The notes: a model not told the origin generated them from the letters alone. A stretch of DNA of 64,000 nt from Niastella soli (GCF_017742245.1 NZ_JAGHKO010000004.1:496001-560000), one strand, 5' to 3'; numbered from the stretch's first letter, positions 23,826-33,599 are shown. A program made the numbers and translations.

Positions 23826-24941
23826 TCATTTTAATTCCACCCGTTTACCACTGCTGACCGCCTGGTAAATGGCATCTATGATCTTTAGATCGCGCACCCC
23901 TTCCTCTCCATCAACCGGCACAATTGGCTGTTGGCCATCCAGGATAATACTGGCCATTTCATCCATCTGCACCGTTTGATGGGTGATATGCGGCTGCGTT
24001 AACTCACCTTTATTAGTACGTCCTTTTATGGGGCCATAGCCGGTAGCAGGTTGCAATTCGGCAAATCCTTTTTCTGCATTTAAAAAGAACCGATCGAGGT
24101 TGTTCATACTATAGGTACTCAAACAGGAAGCCACCGCACCACTGGGGAAACCCAGTTGAAATTGAATGGTCTCATCAACCCCGGGTTTAAATTTTTGCGG
24201 ATTGTTCTTGGTCTCCTCGGCAGTCACCCAAACAGGTTCCTCCCCGATCATATAACGCGCACCATTAATGGAATAAATACCAATGTCCATCAGGGAACCG
24301 CCACCAGCCAGGGCTTTGTTTAACCGCCATTGGGTAGGGTCGCCAATAGTAAAACCGCTTAACCCCTGGAAGAACAGTATTTTTCCCAGTTCACCATCCT
24401 TGCGCATGCGAATGATCTCCAGGGTCTTTGGTTCAAAATGCATGCGATAGCCTACCAGCAATTTTACATTGGCTTTTTTGCAGGCATCTACCATCTCCTG
24501 CCCTTCTTTGGCATTAAGCGCCATCGGCTTTTCACAAATAACATGCTTACCCGCTTTGGCGGCTCGGATCACATTGTCATGATGCAACCCGTTTGGCGTG
24601 GTCACATAAACCACATCTATATCCGGATTGTCTTTTATTTTATCGAAGGTCTCGTAACTATAACAGTTCTTTTCAGGTATATTATATTTCGATTGCCAGC
24701 TGGTGATCTTGGCGGGCGTACCACTCACCACCCCGGTTAGGCGGGCCCGTTTGCAATCCTTCATGGCTTCTGCCACCCGGGTGCCATAACTACCCAGGCC
24801 CATGATGGCCACACGTAACGGCGGACCATCATATCTTTTTGCATTGGGATGTTCTATACAGGAAAGCGCTTCAGCTGATACCAACGGGAATGTGATCACC
24901 GAAGCCACCAGCTTTTGCAGGAAGTCTCGACGGGAATTCAT
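23826..24941 (-). CDS. Gfo/Idh/MocA-family oxidoreductase with Tat signal
   Basis: 371 residues. The N-terminus MNSRRDFLQKLVASVITFPL is a twin-arginine signal (SRRDFLQ). The Rossmann domain follows with VAIMGLGSYGTRVAEAMKDC, TTPNGLHHDNVIRAAKAGKH and the conserved EKPMAL motif with its Lys. The C-terminal beta-sheet domain includes ALAGGGSLMDIGIYSINGAR with the usual GGG...D..Y..N pattern. It resembles glucose-fructose oxidoreductase, a periplasmic enzyme with tightly bound NADP(H). Probably a periplasmic sugar oxidoreductase. It stands alone. Confidence 0.93.
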   Translation of the reverse strand: MNSRRDFLQKLVASVITFPLVSAEALSCIEHPNAKRYDGPPLRVAIMGLGSYGTRVAEAMKDCKRARLTGVVSGTPAKITSWQSKYNIPEKNCYSYETFDKIKDNPDIDVVYVTTPNGLHHDNVIRAAKAGKHVICEKPMALNAKEGQEMVDACKKANVKLLVGYRMHFEPKTLEIIRMRKDGELGKILFFQGLSGFTIGDPTQWRLNKALAGGGSLMDIGIYSINGARYMIGEEPVWVTAEETKNNPQKFKPGVDETIQFQLGFPSGAVASCLSTYSMNNLDRFFLNAEKGFAELQPATGYGPIKGRTNKGELTQPHITHQTVQMDEMASIILDGQQPIVPVDGEEGVRDLKIIDAIYQAVSSGKRVELK

Positions 24942-25226
24942 ACAGGCAAGTTTTAAATAAATTTAAGTAACAATGAGTTACCGCAGCATTATTTATGCCA
25001 CCAACATTTTTACCAATTGTAATGATCATTTACCATTAACAGCCATGTTGTATCGTTCTTGCAGGATTCCATTTCCGCTCATCCTTAAAATAGTTGTTTT
25101 TTGTAACTTATTAGCGCAGCATTTTCCATAGGCTGCCACAGCAATAGCCCCGTTGCTCGTTTTTCTGAAATTACCGTTGCTATACTTTAACAGCAGTAAA
25201 AAAAAGAGAATCTGTACACTTGGAAT

Positions 25227-27911
25227 ATGAACCCCAGCAAACTGCTTTTGCTAATTTATTTTGCAGTCACATGTATCACTACAACCGCCATGAGTCAAAC
25301 AACCGATACGACGGTTGTAAGAAGAACTTTTATTACCCAGCACATTCAGGGAAATATTTTAATGGATGGCATCCCTAACGAAGATGCCTGGAATGCGGTT
25401 GACTGGAGCGGTAACTTCATTCAATGGCAACCCAATGAAGGCAAAGCGCCCCATCAACCTACCGAATTCAAGATCCTGTATGACGAAAAATACCTGTACA
25501 TAGCTTACCATTGTATAGACCAACATCCCGATTCCATAATAAAATGGATGGACCGCCGCGACCAGTTCCCCGGCGATTGGGTGGAAATAAATATCGACAG
25601 TTATCACGACCATCGCACTGCCTTTTCTTTTACCCTATCGGTATCGGGCGTACGCGGCGATGAGTTTGTTTCCAACAACGGTGATAACTGGGACGTAAAC
25701 TGGAACCCCATCTGGTTTTCCAAAACCCATATTGACGAAACCGGTTGGACGGCAGAAGTAAAGATCCCGTTCAGCCAGCTGCGTTATGGCAATGAGGTCG
25801 ACAAAACCTGGGGCATACAGGTAACCCGACGTATTTTCCGCAAGGAAGAAAGGTCCTGCTGGCAATATATTCGCCAGGGCTCTGGAGTTTGGGTTAGCGC
25901 CTTTGGTGAACTAAAAGGTTTGAAAAATATTCCCATGCACCGCCAGGTAGAAATTGCGCCTTATGTAACCATACAGGCCGATAAATACAAAAAAGAACCC
26001 GGCAATCCTTTCGCCAAAGGGTTCGATACCAAATTAACCGGTGGCGTCGATGGCAAGTATGCTGTTACCAACGACCTCATTCTTGACTTCACCGTTAATC
26101 CTGATTTTGGCCAGGTAGAGGCCGATCCCTCGCAGGTGCGCATCGATGGCTTTCAGAACTTTTTTGAAGAACGCCGGCCTTTCTTTATGGAAAGCCGGAA
26201 TATTTTCAACTACCAGTTAACTGGCTCCGAGGCGGGTGGCGATTATGACTCCGATCTGCTTTTCTATTCCCGGCGCATCGGCAGTTCCCCGCATTCCACG
26301 CCCGACATAAACGACAATGAATATTTGAAAATGCCGCAAAACACCTCCATCCTGGGCGCCGCCAAGTTCAGCGGCAAAACCCGCAAAGGCTGGAGCATTG
26401 GCGTACTGGAAAGCATTACCCAACGGGAAATGGCCACCATCGATAATAATGGGGAGAAAAGAGAGGAACTGGTGGAACCGCTTACAAGCTATTTTGTAGG
26501 CAGATTGCAAAAAGACATCAACAGCGGCAAAACCATCTTTGGCGGCATCATTACCGCTGTAAATCGCGATGGTGGTCTGAACGACCTGTTACACCGCCAG
26601 GCCTATTCCGGGGGGCTCGACTTCTATCATACCTGGAAAGACCGCACCTGGTACATTCGTGGTAATATGGTCTTTAGTCAGGTACAGGGCACAAAACAAG
26701 CCATTCTCAATACCCAAACAGCTTTTGAACACCTGTTTCAACGCATCGATGCCCGTGGATTGTCGGTGGATAGCAACCGTACCGATCTAACTGGTACGGG
26801 CGGCACCTTCCGCCTGGGGAAAATAGGGGGCAAAGGATCAGGAAAGCATGGCCGCCTGTTTAAATTTGAAACGGGTTTCACCTTGCGCTCACCTGAGTTG
26901 GAGCTGAACGATATTGGTTTTATGCTCACCGCCAATGAGATCAACCATTTTACCTGGGCAGGTTTTCACTGGCCCAAATCATTCCTGTTCTTCCGTTGGG
27001 CCCGGTTGAACTACAACCATTGGTCGAGGTGGGATTATAGCGGCAGGTTCCTGAACCAGGCCTTTAATTTCAATACCCATGCCTCTTTTAAAAACAACTG
27101 GCAGGTGGGTACCGGCAGCACCACCACCGTTTACGATGTTTCGAACAATGCATTACGGGGAACAACAGCCATTCGCAACCCTGGTAGCATCTCGCATAAT
27201 GCTTATTTAAATACCGACTTCAGAAAGAAATTATATGCTTACCTGAGCTTATACAATCAGTGGGGATTTGGCAATACCACCAGGTACAATGGTGTGGACC
27301 TTACTCTTTATTATCAGCCCATGAATGCCCTGCGGCTCAGCCTATCCGGTAGTTATTCCTATAACTGGCGCCGGCAGGACCAGTTTGTAGACAATGTTAC
27401 TTACAACAATAACACCCGCACAATTGTAAGTGAAGTAAAACAAAATACCCTGCGTTTTACCGGCCGGTTAACCTATAATATAACACCGGACCTTACCTTA
27501 CAATACTATGGGCAACCTTATATTAATCGCCCCCTGTACAGCAACTTTGCGTATGTAATAAGCCCCATGGCAAACAATTACAACGACCGTTTTCATCCGT
27601 TCATCAATGGAGAAGTAAAAGAAGTGAATGGCAAATATCAGGTTGATGAGGACAAGAATGGTGTAGTGGATTATACCTTCGACAAACCTGATTTTAATTT
27701 TGTACAGTTCCGCTCCAACTTTGTAATGCGTTGGGAATATAAACGCGGCTCCGAACTGTACCTGGTATGGTCACAAAGCAATACACCCGATGCCGAAGCT
27801 GACCTTGACAACAATGTAGGAATACCAAAAAGTTTATTCAATAATGCCTTTGATCACGATGTAACCAGAAATATCTTTCTGGTTAAGTGGACGTATCGTT
27901 TCCTGAAATAA
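25227..27911 (+). CDS. DUF5916 outer-membrane protein with CBM9-like domain
   Basis: 894 residues with a signal peptide (about 1-24, ending AMSQ). Residues about 35-240 are a CBM9-like beta sandwich (GNILMDGIPNEDAWNAVDWS, YDEKYLYIAYHCIDQHPDSI, DDWVEINIDSY-type strand FPGDWVEINIDSYHDHRTAF). From about 250 to the end a DUF5916 region predicts an outer-membrane barrel (VNPDFGQVEADPSQV, then many aromatic alternating strands), ending RNIFLVKWTYRFLK. The family is common in Bacteroidota, often one copy per several genomes' worth of polysaccharide loci, but its ligand is not known to me. It ends one base before the convergent DinB gene. Confidence 0.9.
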   Translation: MNPSKLLLLIYFAVTCITTTAMSQTTDTTVVRRTFITQHIQGNILMDGIPNEDAWNAVDWSGNFIQWQPNEGKAPHQPTEFKILYDEKYLYIAYHCIDQHPDSIIKWMDRRDQFPGDWVEINIDSYHDHRTAFSFTLSVSGVRGDEFVSNNGDNWDVNWNPIWFSKTHIDETGWTAEVKIPFSQLRYGNEVDKTWGIQVTRRIFRKEERSCWQYIRQGSGVWVSAFGELKGLKNIPMHRQVEIAPYVTIQADKYKKEPGNPFAKGFDTKLTGGVDGKYAVTNDLILDFTVNPDFGQVEADPSQVRIDGFQNFFEERRPFFMESRNIFNYQLTGSEAGGDYDSDLLFYSRRIGSSPHSTPDINDNEYLKMPQNTSILGAAKFSGKTRKGWSIGVLESITQREMATIDNNGEKREELVEPLTSYFVGRLQKDINSGKTIFGGIITAVNRDGGLNDLLHRQAYSGGLDFYHTWKDRTWYIRGNMVFSQVQGTKQAILNTQTAFEHLFQRIDARGLSVDSNRTDLTGTGGTFRLGKIGGKGSGKHGRLFKFETGFTLRSPELELNDIGFMLTANEINHFTWAGFHWPKSFLFFRWARLNYNHWSRWDYSGRFLNQAFNFNTHASFKNNWQVGTGSTTTVYDVSNNALRGTTAIRNPGSISHNAYLNTDFRKKLYAYLSLYNQWGFGNTTRYNGVDLTLYYQPMNALRLSLSGSYSYNWRRQDQFVDNVTYNNNTRTIVSEVKQNTLRFTGRLTYNITPDLTLQYYGQPYINRPLYSNFAYVISPMANNYNDRFHPFINGEVKEVNGKYQVDEDKNGVVDYTFDKPDFNFVQFRSNFVMRWEYKRGSELYLVWSQSNTPDAEADLDNNVGIPKSLFNNAFDHDVTRNIFLVKWTYRFLK

Positions 27912-28412
27912 TTACCAGGTCCGTTCATCCGCTGAAGGTCCGTAAATCGATGGAACAGGAATATCATTCAATCGCATATATACGGTAAGTTGTCCGCGAT
28001 GGTGCACCAGGTGATTTATGGTTGAAATGATCTGCCCCAGTTTGGGAGCGGTGTATAAAACCTGGCCATTTCTCTTCAAAGAAAATGGCTCCTGCAGGGC
28101 TTCATTTGAAACATTGGTCAAAGCTTTTCTGGCACCCTGGATATTCTCATCAAACCGCTTTACCAGATCGTCAGTAGAAGCAGGATGGAAAAATTGACCT
28201 TTGGCTAAATCAATTTCAGGCTGTTCTATCATGGTTGTGATCCAATTGGGCATTTCAGCCACCAGTATTGCCAGATAGCCCAATTCCATTGACTTTTCAT
28301 GCGGTTTGTAGTGGAAAAGCTCTATAGGAATGCGTTCCAGGCATTTACGGGTAGCAGTTACTTCTGACTCCAGTTCTGCTAAATAGGTTTTACCAATAGT
28401 GGTCTGGTTCAT
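27912..28412 (-). CDS. DinB-family protein
   Basis: 166 residues. A four-helix DinB-like bundle with the metal-binding His positions in HYKPHEKSMELGYLAILVAE and NHLVHHRGQLTVYMRLNDIP, the latter the hallmark HxxxHxxQ. Many DinB-superfamily members are thiol-dependent metalloenzymes (bacillithiol transferase-like), and others are uncharacterised. Cytosolic, single gene. Its stop touches the DUF5916 stop, so no terminator fits between them. Confidence 0.9.
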   Translation of the reverse strand: MNQTTIGKTYLAELESEVTATRKCLERIPIELFHYKPHEKSMELGYLAILVAEMPNWITTMIEQPEIDLAKGQFFHPASTDDLVKRFDENIQGARKALTNVSNEALQEPFSLKRNGQVLYTAPKLGQIISTINHLVHHRGQLTVYMRLNDIPVPSIYGPSADERTW

Positions 28413-28578
28413 AGTTTTGATTTTTGTTAAAAAGCATGCAAATTGTAAGCCAACGAAAAATTATCAGGTAACAACGCTATTACCCCGTTTATAATCCCTT
28501 TTTTCTATACCGAATGCCCAACACTGGTTATAACCTGCGTTAGGCATTCATAATTTCCATGGCTATACTGTCGGCATG

Positions 28579-28986
28579 CTAGGCAACTGCTACTCCTGTG
28601 TAGTGAGTAGTGGCACCCGCCTGTTGCAATTTTCTTCTTTTTTGATAGAACATATATGCTGTAGTTAATAAGGCTAATGGAATAAGATTGTAGATCCAGT
28701 CGGGTTTACCTGCCATATAGATAGAATAAGTAGCGCCGATCAGGTCAAAGAAGAAGCCTGCATACGCCCATTCTTTCAACCGGTGGAATCCTGGGGTAAG
28801 AATGGCCACCACCCCTAAAAACTTGGCTACGCCAATGAATGGAATAAAATATACCGGATACCCCAGGTCTTCATGCATTCCTTTTATAGCAACCGGATGA
28901 CTTATAATATCAGGTATAGCAGAACCCAGCATCAGGAAAGCCAGTAAACCGGTGAACACCCAGTAAAAAATGTTAGTCTTTTTCAT
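28579..28986 (-). CDS. DoxX-like membrane protein
   Basis: 135 residues from ATG 28986, which begins MKKTNIFYWVFTGLLAFLML; the longer frame upstream to 29061 is not needed. Four hydrophobic segments are visible (about 8-26, 45-66, 72-92, 96-114): IFYWVFTGLLAFLMLGSAIP, PVYFIPFIGVAKFLGVVAIL, LKEWAYAGFFFDLIGATYSI and WIYNLIPLALLTTAYMFYQK. This fits the small DoxX-like family. No redox motif is visible. Role unknown; such proteins often follow electrophile stress regulators, but none is near. Confidence 0.82.
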   Translation of the reverse strand: MKKTNIFYWVFTGLLAFLMLGSAIPDIISHPVAIKGMHEDLGYPVYFIPFIGVAKFLGVVAILTPGFHRLKEWAYAGFFFDLIGATYSIYMAGKPDWIYNLIPLALLTTAYMFYQKRRKLQQAGATTHYTGVAVA

Positions 28987-29113
28987 GACAATGTGATTTA
29001 GTTGTTGAGTATTTGTTGTTGCTTTTGTTGAAACAAAGCTAATATCAAAAAACAGCCTCAACGGGGTGTGTTACGGACAATCTAAGGGGTGGTTTGCGAC
29101 TTCGCCCGCCTTC

Positions 29114-29337
29114 TATGCCGTCTCCCGTCTGCCGTTTGCCGTTTGCCATCTCCCGTCTGCTGTTTGCCGTTTGCCATCTGCCGTCTCCCGTCTGCCGTCT
29201 CCCGTTTGCTGTCTGCCGTTTGCCGTTTGCCATCTCCCGTCTGCTGTTTGCCGTTTGCCATCTGCCATCTGCCGTCTCCCGTCTGCCGTTTGCCGTCTCC
29301 CATCTGCCGTCTCCCGTCTGCCGTTTGCCGTCTGCTG
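29114..29337. repeat. 32-unit heptanucleotide tandem array
   Basis: From 29114 to 29337 the sequence is an unbroken 7-bp tandem array, 32 units with no length change. Units follow TYTSCYR: mostly TCTGCCG, TTTGCCG, TTTGCCA, TCTCCCG, TCTGCTG. A four-unit block (TCTCCCG TCTGCTG TTTGCCG TTTGCCA) recurs at 29149 and 29233, showing higher-order duplication. Because 7 is not a multiple of 3 and no unit makes a stop, all six frames stay open here; those frames are not genes. It lies between the DoxX-like gene and the serA terminator. Confidence 0.95.
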
Positions 29338-29356
29338 ATTCACGATAGCCGACAAA

Positions 29357-29390
29357 AAAGCGGATCGCCCTTTTCAGAACGATCCGCTTT
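29357..29390 (-). terminator. Terminator of serA
   Basis: AAAGCGGATCG (29357-29367) pairs perfectly with CGATCCGCTTT (29380-29390); on the reverse strand a run TTTTTTGTC follows. It is 18 bp downstream of the serA stop. Confidence 0.88.
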
Positions 29391-29408
29391 CTATAAAGTA
29401 TAATACTA

Positions 29409-30647
29409 TTAATACAACAGCCTTACCTTAATGGTATCCTTCACTTCCTTCAACAACTGCACCGCGGTATTCGACAGCTTCTTATCAATATCAAGCACCA
29501 CGTACCCTATTTCATCGTTTGTTTTCAGGTATTGGCCCAGGATGTTGATCTTGGCATTCGACAGGGTGGTGTTTATGGCTGACAGTACACCTGGCACATT
29601 ACGGTGAATATGCAGAATGCGATGCACGCCCTCTTGCAGCGGCAGGCTTAAAGTAGGCACGGTGTGCGAACCAATGCTGGTACCATTCTCCAGGTACTGG
29701 AACAATTTATTGCTCACATCTTCTCCAATGTTTTCCTGCGCTTCTTCGGTAGAACCACCGATGTGCGGGGTCAGTATCACGTTTGGCAAACCCTGTAATG
29801 GGGTAGAGAATTTGTCGCCGTTCTTTTCAGGCTCCCAGGGATATACATCCACTGCGGCGCCGCTCATTTGTTTTTCTTCCAGGGCCTTGGCCAGTGCCTC
29901 CAGCTCAACCACTTCCCCACGGGCATAGTTGATCAGGATAGAACCCTTTTTAAAGTTCTTGATCACATTCTTGTTGATCATATTCTTGGTGGCAGCCGTT
30001 TCGGGTACATGCAACGTTATGATGTCGGCCTGGCTTACCACCTCTTTCAGGGTTTTCTTGGCAATGGCATTACCCAGCGGCAGCTTGGTAATGGTATCGT
30101 AGAAAATAACATGCATACCCATCGCTTCGGCCAGAATGCTCACCTGGGTTCCGATGTTACCATACCCGATAATACCCAGGGTCTTTCCACGAAGCTCATA
30201 ACTACCCTTTGCATCCTTCATCCAAATGCCCTCATGGGCGGCTTTGTTCTTATCAACTATGCGTCTAATCAACAAAATTGATAGACCAATAACCAGCTCT
30301 GCTACGGAACGGGTATTGGAATACGGCGCATTGAACACCGCAACACCCTGTTGCTTAGCATATTTTAAATCAACCTGATTAACACCAATACAAAAGCAAC
30401 CGATCGCCTGTAGTTTCTTCGCAGCATCCAATACACGCGGGGTGATCTGCGTTTTGGATCGGATACCCAGCAAATGCACGTCCTTCACTTCCTTTATCAG
30501 GTCTTCTTCACTTAATGCCCCCGTTACTTTTTTAACGGATGTGTAGCCATTGTCTTTAAAGAATTTAACAGCCGTGTCAGAGATGTTCTCAAGTAGGAGA
30601 ATGTTTATCTTTTCCTTGGGAAAACTCGTAATTTGTTTTTCGGTCAT
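29409..30647 (-). CDS. serA: D-3-phosphoglycerate dehydrogenase
   Basis: 412 residues, the length of ACT-containing type SerA. It oxidises 3-phosphoglycerate to phosphohydroxypyruvate, the first step of serine synthesis, in the cytosol. Visible are the NAD motif GIIGYGNIGTQVSILAEAMG (about 155-175), catalytic Arg in NYARGEVVE, Glu in YPWEPEKNG and His in LTPHIGGST. A C-terminal ACT domain (about 335-412, HIHRNVPGVLSAINTTLSNA) would mediate serine feedback. It is a monocistronic gene with its own terminator; a reverse-strand TATATTTG at 30696-30689 is its likely -7 box. Confidence 0.96.
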   Translation of the reverse strand: MTEKQITSFPKEKINILLLENISDTAVKFFKDNGYTSVKKVTGALSEEDLIKEVKDVHLLGIRSKTQITPRVLDAAKKLQAIGCFCIGVNQVDLKYAKQQGVAVFNAPYSNTRSVAELVIGLSILLIRRIVDKNKAAHEGIWMKDAKGSYELRGKTLGIIGYGNIGTQVSILAEAMGMHVIFYDTITKLPLGNAIAKKTLKEVVSQADIITLHVPETAATKNMINKNVIKNFKKGSILINYARGEVVELEALAKALEEKQMSGAAVDVYPWEPEKNGDKFSTPLQGLPNVILTPHIGGSTEEAQENIGEDVSNKLFQYLENGTSIGSHTVPTLSLPLQEGVHRILHIHRNVPGVLSAINTTLSNAKINILGQYLKTNDEIGYVVLDIDKKLSNTAVQLLKEVKDTIKVRLLY

Positions 30648-30688
30648 AATGAATCCCCTGCTTTTACGTTATCTTAGTTAAAAGATTG

Positions 30689-30696
30689 CAAATATA
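30689..30696 (-). promoter_or_regulatory. -7 box of serA
   Basis: Reverse-strand TATATTTG fits TAnnTTTG and lies about 42 nt before the ATG. I find no good -33 TTTG at the standard spacing, so the promoter may be weak or activated. Confidence 0.4.
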
Positions 30697-30803
30697 GTTC
30701 ATAGTTGCAGAAACTTGGGCATAGAAATTGAGTTTCATGGCCCGTTACTGAACCGTTTTCTGTAACTTTACAAATTAGTTGAAACCATAAATTATTAGTC
30801 CTG

Positions 30804-32090
30804 GTGAAAAACATAGTCAGGTTGTTGCTAACCCTAGTGGTATTGGAAAGCTGTGCGCGTGTTAATAATAAGAAGGTTACTTCCTCCCCTATGAATGAAG
30901 GTGATACTTCATCCCTAACCCATGCTGCCGTCCCATTAACCCCCGAAGAGATGAGTTATTATAAGAGAATGGTAAGCAACCATCTCGACTCTACCTTCAG
31001 TAAAACAAGGTTCAATGGCAGTGTGCTGGTGGCTAAAAATGGCCAGATCATCTACGAAGAGTACAATGGCTTCGTTGATCCCCGCACCAGGAAAGATTCC
31101 ATCACTCCCTCCACGCCTTTTCATCTTGCCTCCGTATCAAAGACCTTTACAGGTATGGCCACTTTAAAATTGTGGCAGGATGGCAAACTCAATATCGACG
31201 ATCCTGTCTCAAAATATTTACCCGGTTTTCCCCTGGAAGCTGTTACGGTAAGGCTTTTACTGAACCACCGCAGCGGTATTCCCAAATATGACCACTACAT
31301 GGGTGAAATGGGCTGGGATAAACACAAGATGGTTTCCAACCAGGATGTACTGGATTTCCTTATCGCCAACTACCGGAAAATACCTATCGCGGCCGCCAAC
31401 CACGGCTTTAGCTATTCAAATACCAACTTTGCATTGCTGGCGCTCATCATTGAAAAAGTAAGCGGCCTTAGCTACCCGGAATACCTGAAAAAGACATTCT
31501 TCGAACCATTGGGGATGAAAGACTCCTACGTATTCACCCTCGCCGATTCGGCCAGATACATGCCATCCTTTTATTACAGCGGAAAAGAATACAGGTTCGA
31601 ATTTCTCGATGCAGTGTACGGCGATAAAAACGTATACAGCACCGTGCGCGACCTGTTGAAATGGGACCAGGCCCTCAAAAATGAGAACTTATTTAAAAAG
31701 GCTACCCTTGACCAGGCTTATGCCGGTTACAGCTTTGAAAAACCCGGCACCCATAATTATGGGCTGGGCTGGCGCATGTACCTGTTGAATAATGGCAAAA
31801 AACTGATCTACCACAACGGCTGGTGGCATGGCAACCGCACCTCTTTCTATCGTATGCAGGATGAAGATGCCACCATCATTGCCCTTTGCAATAATGATTG
31901 CCGATACGTGTACAAGGTGAAAGAAATGGCCGATATTTTCGGCGATTACCTGCAAAACAATAACCGCTACGACGATGACGACCCAACAAACAGCCAGCAG
32001 GTTGCGCAAAGACCGGTCGCCAAACATCGCTCACATGCCGTTTCACATAAAAAGAAATCTGCCGGTCGCCGTTCTACTGCCAAAAAGTAA
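30804..32090 (+). CDS. Serine hydrolase lipoprotein (beta-lactamase/class C-like)
   Basis: 428 residues from a GTG. MKNIVRLLLTLVVLESC is a lipoprotein signal with Cys at 17. The catalytic domain has SxxK in HLASVSKTFTGM (about residue 108), the Tyr motif in FSYSNTNFALLAL and HxG in YHNGWWHGNRT, as in class C beta-lactamases, esterases and DD-peptidases. The C-terminal 35 residues are basic and repetitive (KHRSHAVSHKKKSAGRRSTA), possibly binding peptidoglycan or LPS. Envelope-anchored hydrolase; the substrate is not predictable. It is followed after 12 bp by the NAD(P)HX repair gene. Confidence 0.9.
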   Translation: MKNIVRLLLTLVVLESCARVNNKKVTSSPMNEGDTSSLTHAAVPLTPEEMSYYKRMVSNHLDSTFSKTRFNGSVLVAKNGQIIYEEYNGFVDPRTRKDSITPSTPFHLASVSKTFTGMATLKLWQDGKLNIDDPVSKYLPGFPLEAVTVRLLLNHRSGIPKYDHYMGEMGWDKHKMVSNQDVLDFLIANYRKIPIAAANHGFSYSNTNFALLALIIEKVSGLSYPEYLKKTFFEPLGMKDSYVFTLADSARYMPSFYYSGKEYRFEFLDAVYGDKNVYSTVRDLLKWDQALKNENLFKKATLDQAYAGYSFEKPGTHNYGLGWRMYLLNNGKKLIYHNGWWHGNRTSFYRMQDEDATIIALCNNDCRYVYKVKEMADIFGDYLQNNNRYDDDDPTNSQQVAQRPVAKHRSHAVSHKKKSAGRRSTAKK

Positions 32091-32102
32091 TTAATTTTCG
32101 GG

Positions 32103-33599
32103 ATGCAAATTTTTGCTACCGAACAAATTAGGGCTTGGGATGAATACACCATCCGCCATGAACCTATTGCCTCTGTAGACCTTATGGAGCGCGCCGCCAC
32201 GGCTTGCTACGAATGGTTATTGCAAAACAATTACAAAGGCAGGGCTTTTACCATCTTTTGTGGAAAAGGCAATAATGGCGGCGATGGCCTTGTAATTGCC
32301 CGGCTGCTGACCCAAAGTCGTCATACCGTTACCGTTTACATCCTGGAATTTGGCCATAAGGGCACAGTAGATTTTCAGCTCAACCTGGCCCGGCTGCACG
32401 ATACGACCGCCGCCATCCGGTTTGTATCCTCGGAAGAAATGCTGCCTTCCATTCCAGCTGGTGATGTGGTCATAGACGCCCTGCTGGGTTCCGGCATCAA
32501 CCGCCCCGCCGACGGGCTTACCGCCAACCTGATACAACATATTAATAATAGTCACAATAATGTGATTGCCATAGATATTCCCAGTGGCCTGTTCGTAGAC
32601 CAAAGCGCCCGGGGCAATAGGGTGATAAAAGCCCATCACACCCTTAGTTTTCAATGTTTTAAACCAGCTTTTCTGATGCCGGAGAATGCTGACAGTATTG
32701 GGGAAGTACACCTGCTCAATATTGGGCTGCTCCCCGGTTTTTTATCCATCCAGGATTCACCCTTTCTGCTTATTGATAAGGCAATGGCAAAACAGTTGCT
32801 GCAGCCACGGAAACCCTTTTCCCATAAAGGAGATTATGGTCATGCTGCTCTTATTGCCGGTAGTTATGGTATGATGGGCGCAGCGGTCCTTTGCGCCCGC
32901 GCCTGTTTGCGCAGCGGGGTGGGTAAACTCACCTGTCATGTTCCGGCCGTGGGTTACAACATTCTGCAAACCGCAGTACCCGAGGCCATGTGCAAAACGG
33001 GACCCGTCAACGATCCCGGTCACGCTGTGCAGGAAATGGACAAATACGACACCATTGGCATTGGTCCCGGACTCGGCGCTCACGCCAGTAACATAAAGCT
33101 TTTGTATTCAATTTTTGAGCAGAACCGCCGTCCCATGGTGATCGACGCCGATGGCCTGAATGCAATAGCGCAGGAAAAAGGGCTGCTGAACAAGATCCCG
33201 CTGGGTTCCATCCTTACGCCACACCCCAAAGAATTTGAACGGCTGTTTGGAAAGACCGCCAATGATTACGATCGCATCCAACTGGCGCTGCAAACCGCCA
33301 CGGACAATGATCTGTACATTGTGCTAAAAGGCCGGTATACATTTATAGCCTCCCCCGATGGCAAGGGCTATTTTAACAGCAGCGGCAACCCCGGTATGGC
33401 AAGTGGCGGCACGGGCGATGTGCTTACCGGAATAATTACCGGTTTGCTGGCGCAGAAATATTCTCCCCTGCACGCGGCCATTATGGGCGTGTACCTGCAC
33501 GGTTGTGCCGGCGACCTGGCGGCCGCTTATGCCTCCCAGCCTTCTTTGATCGCCTCTGATCTGGTAGACTTTTTAGGCCAGGCCTATCAATCGTTATAA
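32103..33599 (+). CDS. nnr: Bifunctional NAD(P)HX epimerase/dehydratase
   Basis: 498 residues, the usual fused form. The N-terminal YjeF_N epimerase domain (about 1-215) has FCGKGNNGGDGLVIARLLTQ and VIDALLGSGINRP. The C-terminal ADP/ATP-dependent dehydratase (about 230-498) has HKGDYGHAALIAGSYGMMGA, LTPHPKEFERLFG and the ribokinase-like ATP motif GNPGMASGGTGDVLTGIITG. Together they repair hydrated NADH and NADPH in the cytosol. Housekeeping; position after the serine hydrolase looks coincidental. Confidence 0.96.
   Translation: MQIFATEQIRAWDEYTIRHEPIASVDLMERAATACYEWLLQNNYKGRAFTIFCGKGNNGGDGLVIARLLTQSRHTVTVYILEFGHKGTVDFQLNLARLHDTTAAIRFVSSEEMLPSIPAGDVVIDALLGSGINRPADGLTANLIQHINNSHNNVIAIDIPSGLFVDQSARGNRVIKAHHTLSFQCFKPAFLMPENADSIGEVHLLNIGLLPGFLSIQDSPFLLIDKAMAKQLLQPRKPFSHKGDYGHAALIAGSYGMMGAAVLCARACLRSGVGKLTCHVPAVGYNILQTAVPEAMCKTGPVNDPGHAVQEMDKYDTIGIGPGLGAHASNIKLLYSIFEQNRRPMVIDADGLNAIAQEKGLLNKIPLGSILTPHPKEFERLFGKTANDYDRIQLALQTATDNDLYIVLKGRYTFIASPDGKGYFNSSGNPGMASGGTGDVLTGIITGLLAQKYSPLHAAIMGVYLHGCAGDLAAAYASQPSLIASDLVDFLGQAYQSL

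Noticed and set aside
29114-29337. Possible CRISPR array
   Set aside because: Repeats are contiguous 7-mers with no spacers, and no cas genes are in the window.
29045-29403. Several open frames on both strands coding repetitive proteins (CRLPSAV..., ADGRRQT...)
   Set aside because: They come from a stop-free 7-bp tandem array that leaves all frames open; repeated peptides of this sort are artefacts.
30804-32090. Clinical beta-lactamase resistance gene
   Set aside because: The SxxK, YxN and HxG motifs fit the broad serine hydrolase family, and a basic tail and lipobox point to an envelope hydrolase; substrate cannot be read from sequence.
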